Part shown: positions 1-8,177 of the stretch, piece after piece
Layout: every line of letters begins with the position of its first letter
Position numbering within the stretch: the stretch's first letter is position 1
Assembly: GCA_900545245.1 (NCBI GenBank)
Contig: UQYV01000014.1
Coordinates: 6,833 to 70,832 of the forward strand
DNA from: an uncultured Bacteroidales bacterium
GTDB taxonomy: Bacteria > Bacteroidota > Bacteroidia > Bacteroidales > UBA932
Direction of reading: 5' to 3'
Length of the DNA: 64,000 bases
The notes under the pieces: model-generated
What the model was told of the DNA's origin: nothing
Databases searched by the model: none
The model's input: only the letters and a program-made list of their open reading frames with translations
Made by a program: the position numbers and the translations under genes

Positions 1-331
1 AGTCCGTGGAAATCTGCACCATAAGCCCTCCGGTCTCCTTCATCGCCATAGCGAGATTCTCCGGAGCAACGGCGTTCAACCGCTCCGCCGTTTCAAAGTT
101 CGACTCCGCAGCGTCAACGTTTGTGTATGCCGCACAATTCACAATGGCCTCAATCCCATATTCCTTCACCGCGCATCTCACTGCACCCAGGTCCGTTATG
201 TCCAAAAACGTAGTCTCGACGCCCTCCGGCATCACGACGTCCGTGAACACATATCTGTCGCCGCTCTCTTTTGCGACTATGCGCATCTCATTGCCCAACT
301 GACCGTTGGCTCCTGTCACAAGTATGTTCAT
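1..331 (-). CDS. rfbD: dTDP-4-dehydrorhamnose reductase, N-terminal part (cut by window edge)
   Basis: Last step of dTDP-L-rhamnose synthesis: NADPH-dependent reduction of dTDP-4-keto-rhamnose in the cytoplasm. The reverse strand from an ATG at 331 reads MNILVTGANGQLGNEMR, the Rossmann GxxGxxG nucleotide-binding start typical of the family, and later has a stretch like NCAAYTNVDAAE, also typical of RfbD. Only about 110 residues lie in the window; the rest runs off the left edge. It follows rfbA closely on the same strand (18 bases), so rfbC, rfbA and rfbD look like one transcript. The start is chosen because the Rossmann motif begins right at this Met. Confidence 0.9.
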   Translation of the reverse strand, partial: MNILVTGANGQLGNEMRIVAKESGDRYVFTDVVMPEGVETTFLDITDLGAVRCAVKEYGIEAIVNCAAYTNVDAAESNFETAERLNAVAPENLAMAMKETGGLMVQISTD

Positions 332-349
332 AATTCAACCGCAAATATT

Positions 350-1255
350 TCAGTCCAGATTGAAGTCCCCTCTCTGCTTCACCTCATCGATGACCCGGAG
401 AAGGTAGCGGCCATATTCGTTCTTCATCATCGGCGCCACCACCTCGCGCATCTTCGCCTCGTCAATCCAGCCCTTTCGGTAGGCGATTTCTTCGAGGCAG
501 CCGATTTTCAGCCCCTGCCTCTTCTCGATGACCTCGATGAATGTCGACGCTTCGGAAAGGCTGTCGTGAGTGCCGGTGTCGAGCCACGCGAATCCGCGTC
601 CGAGAGAGCGGACCTTCAGCGTCCCATCCTCAAGAAACCGCTGGTTCACGGTTGTAATTTCCAGTTCGCCGCGTGCCGAGGGAGTGATTCCTTTTGCGAT
701 TTCCACAACTTTGTTCGGGTAGAAATAGAGTCCGACCACAGCGTAGTTTGACTTCGGATGCTCGGGCTTCTCCTCAATGGAAAGACACTTTCCATTCCTG
801 TCAAACTCCGCCACCCCGTATCTCTGTGGATCGGACACCCAGTAGCCGAATACCGTCGCCTTGCCATCGTTTTCCGCATCCGAGACCGCAGAGCGCAACA
901 GTTCCACGAATCCGTTGCCGTGGAAGATGTTGTCTCCGAGCACGAGGCAGACGCTGTCGTCACCGATGAACTCTTCTCCGATTATGAACGCCTGCGCGAG
1001 CCCGTCCGGAGAGGGCTGCTCCGCATAGCTGAACTTCACTCCGTAGTCGCTCCCGTCGCCGAGAAGCCTTTTGAATCCCGGCAGGTCGAGCGGGGTGGAT
1101 ATTATCAATATCTCCCGTATTCCTGCACGCATGAGCGTCGAGATCGGGTAGTAAATCATCGGCTTGTCAAAAATCGGAAGCATCTGCTTGCTCACTCCCT
1201 TTGTTATGGGATAGAGCCGCGTGCCGGAGCCTCCTGCGAGAACTATGCCTTTCAT
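350..1255 (-). CDS. rfbA: Glucose-1-phosphate thymidylyltransferase
   Basis: Makes dTDP-glucose from dTTP and glucose-1-phosphate, the first step of dTDP-rhamnose synthesis. The 301-residue protein has the family length and opens with MKGIVLAGGSGTRLYPIT, which holds the nucleotide-binding GGSGTRLYP signature. It also has the expected VLGDNIFHG metal/sugar site around residue 107 and the EEKPEHPKSNYAVVGLYFY stretch. It lies between rfbC upstream and rfbD downstream on the same strand. The product feeds rhamnose into the surface polysaccharide built by the neighbouring glycosyltransferases. Confidence 0.97.
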   Translation of the reverse strand: MKGIVLAGGSGTRLYPITKGVSKQMLPIFDKPMIYYPISTLMRAGIREILIISTPLDLPGFKRLLGDGSDYGVKFSYAEQPSPDGLAQAFIIGEEFIGDDSVCLVLGDNIFHGNGFVELLRSAVSDAENDGKATVFGYWVSDPQRYGVAEFDRNGKCLSIEEKPEHPKSNYAVVGLYFYPNKVVEIAKGITPSARGELEITTVNQRFLEDGTLKVRSLGRGFAWLDTGTHDSLSEASTFIEVIEKRQGLKIGCLEEIAYRKGWIDEAKMREVVAPMMKNEYGRYLLRVIDEVKQRGDFNLD

Positions 1256-1316
1256 AATCTATATACTCCCAGTTTTAAAACCAATTCTTTCTTGGATAAA
1301 AGGGGATGACCGCTTT

Positions 1317-1853
1317 TTATTCGCCCCGTCCATTTTTCTTATCCTTCTCGGATATAATAACCTTATCCACTGGAATCCTCCAGTCAATCCCCAAAGCCGG
1401 ATCATCCCAGGCAATAGCCCCTTCATACTCCGGAGCATAAAAATTGTCACATTTATATTGAAACACAGCCTCTTCCGACAGAACAGAGAATCCGTGGGCA
1501 AATCCTTTCGGTATGAAAAGCTGCCTGTGGTTATCTTCCGAGAGTTCGACGGCCACATGTTTCCCGAAGGTAGGGGAGCCCTCTCGGATGTCCACCGCCA
1601 CGTCAAGCACTTTGCCTTTCACCACTCTCACAAGTTTGCTCTGCTCAAAAGGGGGCTTCTGGAAATGGAGCCCGCGAATCACCCCATAGCAGGACTTGCT
1701 TTCGTTGTCCTGCACGAAATTGACCTCACCCACCAGAGAATTGAAGTCCCTCTGCGAGTATGACTCGAAAAAATATCCCCTGCTGTCTCCGAAAACCTTC
1801 GGTTCGATGATTACAACTCCTTCTATATCAGTCTTGATAATGTTCATATCCAC
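1317..1853 (-). CDS. rfbC: dTDP-4-dehydrorhamnose 3,5-epimerase
   Basis: Epimerises dTDP-4-keto-6-deoxyglucose at C3 and C5 on the way to dTDP-L-rhamnose. The 178-residue cupin-type protein has the family hallmarks: GYFFESYSQRDF, FVQDNESKSCYGVIRGLHFQ with the catalytic His, and FIPKGFAHGFSVLSEEA. It is about 60 bases upstream of rfbA and downstream of glf on the same strand. The dehydratase gene rfbB is not seen in the window; it may lie beyond the left edge. Confidence 0.96.
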   Translation of the reverse strand: MDMNIIKTDIEGVVIIEPKVFGDSRGYFFESYSQRDFNSLVGEVNFVQDNESKSCYGVIRGLHFQKPPFEQSKLVRVVKGKVLDVAVDIREGSPTFGKHVAVELSEDNHRQLFIPKGFAHGFSVLSEEAVFQYKCDNFYAPEYEGAIAWDDPALGIDWRIPVDKVIISEKDKKNGRGE

Positions 1854-1918
1854 TCACAATTCTCGTATGCCCTTGAGTTTTCATCGAAATGTCAAAAGGG
1901 ATGCCGAAACCATCAGAT

Positions 1919-3025
1919 TCAGAACTCTTCGCACTCCATTACTTTCCCGATGACATGGTGCATGTCGTAATATTTGTACTCGGCGAGCCTGCCTCCGAAA
2001 ATCACTCCGGTTTCCTTGTCCGCAAGTTCTTTGTATTTGAGATACAAGGAGTTGTTCCTCTGGTCATTGATAGGGTAGTATGGCTCGCTGCCGTCCTTCC
2101 ATTCGGATGAGAACTCTTTGGAAATCACTGTCTTAGACTGCTTGCCGAATTCGAAATGCTTGTGCTCGATGATTCTGGTCCATGGGGTCTCGGCATCGGT
2201 GTAGTTCATCACAGCCACTCCCTGATAGTTTTCGCAGTCAAGAACAGAATGCTCGAATCTTACCGTTCTGTACTCCAGTTTTCCGAATCTATAGTCGAAA
2301 TATCTGTCCACAGGTCCTGTGAAAACGAGTTTTTCCGCCAACGAGTTCCAATGTTCCCTGTCGTCGAAATAGTCGACTCCGGTGCGGCATTCTGTACCTT
2401 CGAGCATCTTGTCAATCAACTTGTTATATCCTCCGACGGGCACTCCCTGGAAGGTGTCGTTGAAGTAGTTGTTGTCGAATGTGAAACGGACAGGCAGCCT
2501 TCTGATAATTGACGCCGGAAGTTCCGTACATTTACGCCCCCACTGCTTCTGGGTGTATCCCTTTATCAGAATCTCGTATATGTCCTTGCCTATCAGTGAA
2601 ATAGCCTGCTCTTCAAGATTGCGTGGCTCTGTGATTCCGGCCTCCTCCCTTTGGCTCTGAATCTTTGCCTGAGCCTCCTCGGGGGTTACGACTCCCCAGA
2701 GCTTGTTGAAGGTGTTCATGTTGAAGGGAAGGTTGTAGAGCTGCCCCCTGTAGTTTGCGACCGGCGAGTTTACATAATTGTTGAATTCCACCAGCGAATT
2801 TACGAAGTTCCATATCTTCCGGTCGGAGGTGTGGAAAATATGTGCTCCGTATTTATGGACATTTATCCCCTCGACTTCTTCGCAATAGAGATTGCCTCCG
2901 AGGTGCTGCCTTTTGTCGATGACCAGACATTTCTTCCCGTTCTGTTTTGCGAAATATGCGAAACAGGCGCCATAAAGTCCCGCGCCGACAATCAGATAGT
3001 CATATTCTTTGCTTGAGTTTTTCAT
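1919..3025 (-). CDS. glf: UDP-galactopyranose mutase
   Basis: FAD-dependent enzyme that converts UDP-galactopyranose to UDP-galactofuranose for surface glycans. The 368-residue protein begins with the FAD-binding segment YDYLIVGAGLYGACFAYFA and has the family markers EEVEGINVHKYGAHIFHTSD (about residues 50-69), GYTQKQWG and the C-terminal GRLAEYKYYDMHHVI. The start lies one base after the stop of the upstream glycosyltransferase, so the two are surely cotranscribed. Its presence predicts Galf in the polysaccharide made by this locus. Confidence 0.97.
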   Translation of the reverse strand: MKNSSKEYDYLIVGAGLYGACFAYFAKQNGKKCLVIDKRQHLGGNLYCEEVEGINVHKYGAHIFHTSDRKIWNFVNSLVEFNNYVNSPVANYRGQLYNLPFNMNTFNKLWGVVTPEEAQAKIQSQREEAGITEPRNLEEQAISLIGKDIYEILIKGYTQKQWGRKCTELPASIIRRLPVRFTFDNNYFNDTFQGVPVGGYNKLIDKMLEGTECRTGVDYFDDREHWNSLAEKLVFTGPVDRYFDYRFGKLEYRTVRFEHSVLDCENYQGVAVMNYTDAETPWTRIIEHKHFEFGKQSKTVISKEFSSEWKDGSEPYYPINDQRNNSLYLKYKELADKETGVIFGGRLAEYKYYDMHHVIGKVMECEEF

Positions 3026-3026
3026 A

Positions 3027-4019
3027 CTAAACTTGTTTTGAGAAATAGTAGACCCAAGGGCAATGAGCCACCATCCACAGGCGGAAACGCCGTCCGCTTG
3101 AGAATACGTCCTTTGTCATCTCTCCGTTTGCGAACCATTGCTTGGCTTCTTTTGACCATTGGCGGATGAACTCCCTTTTCTGCTTGTATGCCAGCCTCTT
3201 ATAGTTCCATTTATAGCTGCCGAATGCCCGCATCGCCATTACGGGGCCAAGCTTCTTGCTGAGACCGTGACTATCTGCGAACCTTCTGATTTCCGCTTCC
3301 TCTTCGCAGACGCAGAATACCTTTCCTGTCGAGCTGACCGAGGAATTAGGGTTGATACGATAGTTGTGGAGGTATTCTCTTATCACCATCATCCTCTGCG
3401 TCATGCAGTAGACTTTGAATGCGAATGCCGTGTCCTGATAGCTTGCTCCCGGGGTTTCGAGAAATCTGATTCCGTTGTTGTCCAGAAGGTCCCTGCGGTA
3501 CAGTCCGGCCCAGATAGACGGCTGAATGTAGAATATGCATTTCTGTTCCAGAGGCTTGAACACCTCGCCGCATCTGTAGAGCCCGCAGTCTTCGAAATTC
3601 ACGAACTCGCTTTCGCCCGTGACTTCGTTTATTGTCTTGAAAAGGCATCTGACATAGTCGAGATTATATTTTTCAGCAGTTTCGTACAGCCTTTGGAACA
3701 TGTTTTTCTCGATATAGTCGTCAGATTCGACGATTCCGACATATTTGCCCCTCGCACGGTCGAGCCCCATATTCATGCTCGCTCCATATCCGCTGTTGGG
3801 TTTGTCGATGACGACGATTCTGCTGTCACGTTCCGCGAATTTCTGTATGATTCCGAGCGTCCCGTCTTTACTTCCGTCGTTGATGCAGATGATTTCCAAG
3901 TCGTCGAATGTCTGAGTCACAATGGATTCGAGGCATTGGTCAAGATATTTTTCGACATTGCAGCATGGTACCAGAATGGATATCGCGGGATTTTTCTCTA
4001 TGTCTGATGTGTTTCCCAT
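3027..4019 (-). CDS. Family 2 glycosyltransferase
   Basis: Inverting GT-A glycosyltransferase that probably adds one sugar to a surface polysaccharide; donor and acceptor cannot be told from sequence. The N-terminal domain shows ISILVPCCNVEKYLDQCLES, EIICINDGSKDGT and the DXD-like VESDDYIEKNMF at about residue 100. A longer frame begins at 4070, but that start would lie inside the -7 promoter element at 4068-4075, so the Met at 4019 is preferred. It heads the transcript that continues into glf and the rfb genes. Confidence 0.88.
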   Translation of the reverse strand: MGNTSDIEKNPAISILVPCCNVEKYLDQCLESIVTQTFDDLEIICINDGSKDGTLGIIQKFAERDSRIVVIDKPNSGYGASMNMGLDRARGKYVGIVESDDYIEKNMFQRLYETAEKYNLDYVRCLFKTINEVTGESEFVNFEDCGLYRCGEVFKPLEQKCIFYIQPSIWAGLYRRDLLDNNGIRFLETPGASYQDTAFAFKVYCMTQRMMVIREYLHNYRINPNSSVSSTGKVFCVCEEEAEIRRFADSHGLSKKLGPVMAMRAFGSYKWNYKRLAYKQKREFIRQWSKEAKQWFANGEMTKDVFSSGRRFRLWMVAHCPWVYYFSKQV

Positions 4020-4067
4020 TATAGATATAAGTGTATCAGATTGATTTTTAATTTGTATAAATGTTCG

Positions 4068-4075
4068 CAAATTTA
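4068..4075 (-). promoter_or_regulatory. -7 promoter element for the glycosyltransferase/glf/rfb transcript
   Basis: The reverse strand reads TAAATTTG, a match to the Bacteroidota -7 consensus TAnnTTTG. It predicts transcription starting near 4062 and a leader of about 43 bases before the ATG at 4019. No strong -33 match was found. Confidence 0.5.
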
Positions 4076-4148
4076 TAAAAATAAAACCATATAACCCAAA
4101 TCGAACAGAGTTTGAGAGTATTTGGCAATAAATTGTTGAAAATTGAGG

Positions 4149-4156
4149 TATCTTTG
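4149..4156 (+). promoter_or_regulatory. -7 promoter element for the forward glycosyltransferase
   Basis: TATCTTTG matches TAnnTTTG. A TTTG at 4121-4124 is a possible -33 element, although the spacing is a little long. The predicted leader to the ATG at 4220 is roughly 58 bases. Confidence 0.5.
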
Positions 4157-4219
4157 CAACTTTTTCCGAAGACCTGCATCTATATAGGCTGTTTAAAGTG
4201 GAAAGGAAGGTATTATATT

Positions 4220-5275
4220 ATGGAACTATCTGAGAAAATATCGGTAATCATCCCCGTCTATAACTCTGCGAAGTATCTTGAGAGGTCTTTGCGCAGCGTT
4301 ATGGAGCAGACATACCGTAATCTGGAGATAATCTGTGTGAACGATGGTTCGACGGATTCATCTGAGCAGATTCTTCGGTCTCTTGCGGCCGAGGATTCCC
4401 GAATCAGAGTTATCAGCCAGAAAAATGCTGGGCAGGGTGCTGCCCGAAATGCGGGAATAGAAGCCTCCACGGCCCCGTGGCTGACTTTTCCTGACTCTGA
4501 CGACCTGCTCGTTGAGGATGCTTACGAAACCGCAATGAAGGCCATAGAGGAAAATAATCCTGACATGGTGCATTTTTCCATGAAAGTCGTGACGGATACA
4601 GATGCCGAATCCTGCAGCCAGGACAGTGAATACTATTCGGTGAAGACGGACGGACTTTGTCCTGTTACGGATGAAATTATCTGTGAGGCAGACAGTTCCG
4701 TGAGCAACAAGTTTTTCCGCCGTTCGATAATCGACAAATACAATATCCGTTTTGAGCACATCCGCTATGAGGACTTTCAGTTCTCGCGGCAATATCTTTC
4801 CGTTGCAAAGAATGTATATTGCATAAGCCGTCAGCTCTACACATATATAAGGCATGCCGGCTCGACAATGGATCAGACTTTCAGGGGGACGGTGCACTCA
4901 ATAGACCATCTGACGGCATTCGTTGCAGTTGCCGACTTTTTCGACCGTAATCTTCCGAAGGCCCGTGCCCTCAATCTCCAGGCTCGTTTTTTTCTTTCCT
5001 GCTATTGGCTTGCAGTCAAATATGCTACGGATTCATCGATTCCTGACATTGTAAGAAAGGCAGAGTCCATTTATGGGGGAAGACTCAGCCTTGCAAATCT
5101 TGTCGGCCGCAGATACCGCTATGGCACTCTGTGCTTTTACGAGAAAAAACCGCTGCATTTCGTTACGGAAGCGCTTGAGTTCCTGTTCTCAATCCGCTAT
5201 GAGCCGCACAGCTACAAGCCATATAAGGTCATGAGACTCATGGGATTACCCTTGTCTAAGGTTCCTGTAGTCTAA
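4220..5275 (+). CDS. Family 2 glycosyltransferase
   Basis: A second GT-A family 2 transferase, about 351 residues. It shows ISVIIPVYNSAKYLERSLRS, EIICVNDGSTDSSEQIL, an Asn/Gly-rich NAGQGAARNAGIEAS segment and a DSDD metal site. The open frame reaches back to 4112, but the promoter at 4149-4156 and an AGGAAGG ribosome-binding-like stretch just before 4220 support the Met at 4220. It points away from the rfb operon and its last four bases overlap the end of the convergent gene at 5272. The target sugar is unknown. Confidence 0.88.
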   Translation: MELSEKISVIIPVYNSAKYLERSLRSVMEQTYRNLEIICVNDGSTDSSEQILRSLAAEDSRIRVISQKNAGQGAARNAGIEASTAPWLTFPDSDDLLVEDAYETAMKAIEENNPDMVHFSMKVVTDTDAESCSQDSEYYSVKTDGLCPVTDEIICEADSSVSNKFFRRSIIDKYNIRFEHIRYEDFQFSRQYLSVAKNVYCISRQLYTYIRHAGSTMDQTFRGTVHSIDHLTAFVAVADFFDRNLPKARALNLQARFFLSCYWLAVKYATDSSIPDIVRKAESIYGGRLSLANLVGRRYRYGTLCFYEKKPLHFVTEALEFLFSIRYEPHSYKPYKVMRLMGLPLSKVPVV

Positions 5276-6216
5276 TGTGATGATTTTATAAGGTGCCAGG
5301 CCATTGTCCCGGGCGCAGGCGAGTTTGCCGCCTCCGACCTGTATTCCGTTTTCTGGAACATGGCTTTCCGAGTCACCTCCTTCCAGAGTTCCGGGCTGTA
5401 TGGCTCATCCCTGTGGACGAACCAGAGTTCGTGTGCGGCGTCATTGTCGATTTTCGGCATCTTTCTGAACTCTTCAGCCGCAGCCTCGTTGTTCTCAACC
5501 AGCATCATGAAAAGCAGCTGGTGGATGAAATAGTCCATGGCTCTGTCTTCTCTTCTCCAATATTCGTAAATGAGTTCAAGCCAGGCTTTTGCGAGGAAGT
5601 TTCCTTTCTTTGCGCGTATGAAGCAGTTCTGAATGTCGGCGTAGCTGCCGGTTATCACCTCGCCGCTTGTATAGACGAAGAATCCGCGTTTCCATAGTTC
5701 TGCGGGCAGTGGGGCGGGGATATAGTCCGTCGCGTCGAGCCAAAGTCCTCCATATTTTACCAGCAGGGCGAGCCTGCAGATGTCGGTATAATGGGCATGA
5801 CCTATCTTTCCTTCTTTCCGTTTGCGGATTATGTGTTCAGGCAGTTCAATCCATTCGGGAATGCTTTTCTCGTCCAGGATTACAAGGGGCTCTGGACAGT
5901 TTTTTCTTGCGCTCTTCCAGCAGGCTTTTGCAATTTCCGGGGCATTTTCTTCGCCCTGAAGCCAAATGCTGAAGATTCTTTCCTTTTCTCCCATCCCCTT
6001 GGGATTTCCACTATTTTCAACATCATTTCCGGGAAAATCGTGGGAGCCCTCCATCTGGTTTGGGCGGAGTTCGCGGATAAATTCGTTGTATGGCTCCAGA
6101 GCATGGCAGACGGCTTTTCTTATCACCTCGCCTCTTCTGTGCCTGCGTTCCAGCCGTGATTTCCAGAAAGGATTGAGAATATGTCCTTTTATTATGATTT
6201 CTACTTTATAGTTCAT
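5272..6216 (-). CDS. Capsular polysaccharide-type glycosyltransferase with DXD motif
   Basis: Retaining-type GT-A fold transferase of the Caps_synth / Gly_transf_sug kind, 314 residues. The key signature is KYGGLWLDATDYIPAPLP, where the DATD plays the DXD metal/donor role, preceded by GHAHYTDICRLALL; these resemble capsule and mannosyl/galactosyl transferases. There is no signal peptide or membrane segment, so it is probably cytoplasmic. It converges on the family 2 transferase with a 4-base overlap. The -7 element at 6292-6299 drives it. Exact donor unknown. Confidence 0.75.
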   Translation of the reverse strand: MNYKVEIIIKGHILNPFWKSRLERRHRRGEVIRKAVCHALEPYNEFIRELRPNQMEGSHDFPGNDVENSGNPKGMGEKERIFSIWLQGEENAPEIAKACWKSARKNCPEPLVILDEKSIPEWIELPEHIIRKRKEGKIGHAHYTDICRLALLVKYGGLWLDATDYIPAPLPAELWKRGFFVYTSGEVITGSYADIQNCFIRAKKGNFLAKAWLELIYEYWRREDRAMDYFIHQLLFMMLVENNEAAAEEFRKMPKIDNDAAHELWFVHRDEPYSPELWKEVTRKAMFQKTEYRSEAANSPAPGTMAWHLIKSSH

Positions 6217-6291
6217 TTTTCTTCTTTTGCTTTTGCCGATTTTTTAAAATTCTTCCCATAATGGACGAAAAAACAATCGTTTATGCACAAA

Positions 6292-6299
6292 CAAAGATA
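6292..6299 (-). promoter_or_regulatory. -7 promoter element (reverse) for the capsular glycosyltransferase
   Basis: The reverse strand reads TATCTTTG, matching TAnnTTTG, about 75 bases upstream of the ATG at 6216. It is back to back with the forward promoter at 6332-6339. Confidence 0.45.
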
Positions 6300-6331
6300 A
6301 ACAAAAACTTTATAAAATGTAAAAAAATATC

Positions 6332-6339
6332 TAAATTTG
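6332..6339 (+). promoter_or_regulatory. -7 promoter element (forward) for the Fe-S scaffold-like/GGGtGRT operon
   Basis: TAAATTTG matches TAnnTTTG. The leader to the ATG at 6434 would be about 90 bases and is AT-rich in its second half. Confidence 0.45.
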
Positions 6340-6433
6340 CAGCGGATTGTGTGCCGTGGGGCGAAGAGCCTTTTCTGCGGCATGCTTTTGGGATTTTAAG
6401 ATATTAAAAGCTAAACAATTATAAAACAATTTT

Positions 6434-7135
6434 ATGATTTATTCACACGAAGTGCAGCAGATGTGCTGCGTTGCAAAGGGACCGAATCATGGTCCCGCTC
6501 CAATTCCTGAAGAGGGAAAATGGGTAAAAGCTAAAGAAGTTACCGATATCTCCGGCCTTACACATGGTATCGGCTGGTGCGCTCCTCAGCAGGGAGCCTG
6601 CAAGCTTACGCTCAACGTGAAGGACGGAATCATCCAAGAGGCTCTCGTCGAGACAATCGGATGCTCAGGAATGACCCACTCTGCCGCAATGGCTTCTGAG
6701 ATTCTTCCGGGCAAGACCATTCTCGAGGCTCTCAACACCGACCTCGTGTGCGATGCAATCAACACCGCGATGCGTGAACTTTTCCTCCAGATTGTCTACG
6801 GACGCACCCAGTCAGCTTTCTCCGAAGGCGGACTTATGATTGGCGCCGGACTTGAGGACCTCGGAAAGGGACTCCGCAGCCAGGTAGGCACGCTCTATGG
6901 AACACTTGCAAAAGGACCTCGCTATCTCGAAATGGCAGAAGGTTACATCAAGACTCTCGCTCTTGACAAGGATGATCAGATTTGCGGATATGAGTTCGTT
7001 CATATGGGTAAATTTATGGACCTCGTAAAGAAGGGCGTTGACGCAAATGAGGCTCTCAAGCAGGTGACCGGTTCTTACGGACGCTTCACCAAGGAGGCTG
7101 GTGCCGTTAAGTATATTGATCCACGTAAAGAATAA
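6434..7135 (+). CDS. NifU-like iron-sulfur cluster scaffold-type protein
   Basis: A 233-residue soluble protein with a NifU/IscU N-domain-like core: TDISGLTHGIGWCAPQQGAC, followed by the conserved LVETIGCSGMTHSAAMASE and later ALNTDLVCDAINTAM. The cysteines near residues 49, 56 and 78 sit where the scaffold family binds Fe-S. Proteins of this type in Bacteroidota and Clostridia are annotated as Fe-S scaffold proteins but their role is not established. The gene is 12 bases upstream of the GGGtGRT gene, and the pair presumably works together. Confidence 0.75.
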   Translation: MIYSHEVQQMCCVAKGPNHGPAPIPEEGKWVKAKEVTDISGLTHGIGWCAPQQGACKLTLNVKDGIIQEALVETIGCSGMTHSAAMASEILPGKTILEALNTDLVCDAINTAMRELFLQIVYGRTQSAFSEGGLMIGAGLEDLGKGLRSQVGTLYGTLAKGPRYLEMAEGYIKTLALDKDDQICGYEFVHMGKFMDLVKKGVDANEALKQVTGSYGRFTKEAGAVKYIDPRKE

Positions 7136-7147
7136 GGAGAAAAGACA

Positions 7148-8158
7148 ATGATAAGAGAAGTTAAGTTCGAAAGCCAGGATCGTCGTATCAAACAGATACT
7201 TGCTGTCCTCAACGAAAACGGTATCAAGGATATTGAAGAGGCCAACGCGATTTGCGACCAATTCGGTCTCGATCCTTACAAGACCTGCGAAGACACCCAG
7301 CCAATCTGCTTCGAGAACGCAAAGTGGGCATACGTTGTCGGCTCTGCAATCGCAATCAAGAAAGGTTGCAAGAACGCTGCTGAGGCTGCTGAGGCAATCG
7401 GTCTCGGCCTCCAGGCATTCTGCATCCCCGGTTCTGTAGCTGACGACCGCAAGGTCGGTCTTGGTCACGGAAACCTCGCAGCGATGCTTCTTCGCGAGGA
7501 GACAAAATGTTTCGCATTCCTCGCAGGACACGAGTCTTTCGCTGCTGCTGAGGGAGCAATCAAAATTGCTGCAAAGGCAGACAAAGTTCGTAAAGAGCCT
7601 CTCCGCTGCATCCTCAACGGTCTCGGAAAGGACGCCGCTCAGATTATTTCCCGCATCAACGGATTTACATACGTTCAGACAAAGTTCGACTACTACACAG
7701 GTAAGCTTGAGGTGGTTCGTGAAATCGCCTACAGCGACGGTCCGCGTGCAAAGGTAAAGTGCTATGGTGCAGACGACGTTCGTGAGGGCGTTGCAATCAT
7801 GTGGCACGAGGGAGTTGATGTTTCCATCACAGGAAACTCCACCAACCCTACCCGTTTCCAGCACCCTGTTGCCGGCACTTACAAAAAGGAGCGTATCCTT
7901 GCCGGCAAGCCATATTTCTCAGTGGCTTCAGGTGGTGGTACAGGCCGTACTCTTCACCCGGACAATATGGCGGCGGGTCCTGCATCTTACGGTATGACTG
8001 ACACTATGGGTCGTATGCACTCTGACGCTCAGTTCGCAGGTTCTTCTTCTGTTCCTGCACACGTTGAGATGATGGGATTCCTCGGAATCGGAAACAACCC
8101 GATGGTTGGTTGCACAGTGGCTTGCGCAGTTGACGTTGCCACTGCTCTCAACAAATAA
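7148..8158 (+). CDS. GGGtGRT family protein
   Basis: A 336-residue protein of the family named after its glycine-rich signature. The motif is visible as VASGGGTGRTLHPDNMAAGP near residue 260, followed by SYGMTDTMGRMHSDAQFAGS. Function in the family is unknown. No signal peptide or membrane segment is seen, so it is probably cytosolic. It follows the Fe-S scaffold-like gene with a GGAGAAAAG ribosome-binding-like spacer, and the OmpA gene starts only 19 bases after its stop, so all three may share a transcript. An Fe-S or sulfur role is only an inference from the neighbour. Confidence 0.88.
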   Translation: MIREVKFESQDRRIKQILAVLNENGIKDIEEANAICDQFGLDPYKTCEDTQPICFENAKWAYVVGSAIAIKKGCKNAAEAAEAIGLGLQAFCIPGSVADDRKVGLGHGNLAAMLLREETKCFAFLAGHESFAAAEGAIKIAAKADKVRKEPLRCILNGLGKDAAQIISRINGFTYVQTKFDYYTGKLEVVREIAYSDGPRAKVKCYGADDVREGVAIMWHEGVDVSITGNSTNPTRFQHPVAGTYKKERILAGKPYFSVASGGGTGRTLHPDNMAAGPASYGMTDTMGRMHSDAQFAGSSSVPAHVEMMGFLGIGNNPMVGCTVACAVDVATALNK

Positions 8159-8177
8159 TCAGTATAACAATTTTATT

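Noticed and set aside
3159..4007. Forward open frame of 282 codons opposite the first glycosyltransferase
   Set aside because: Shadow of a conserved family 2 glycosyltransferase; composition is typical of reverse-complement coding.
6812..7864. Long reverse-strand open frame (350 codons) opposite the Fe-S scaffold-like and GGGtGRT genes
   Set aside because: It is antisense to two well-supported genes, has no recognisable domain and an odd Cys/Leu/Val-rich composition expected from the complement of biased codons.
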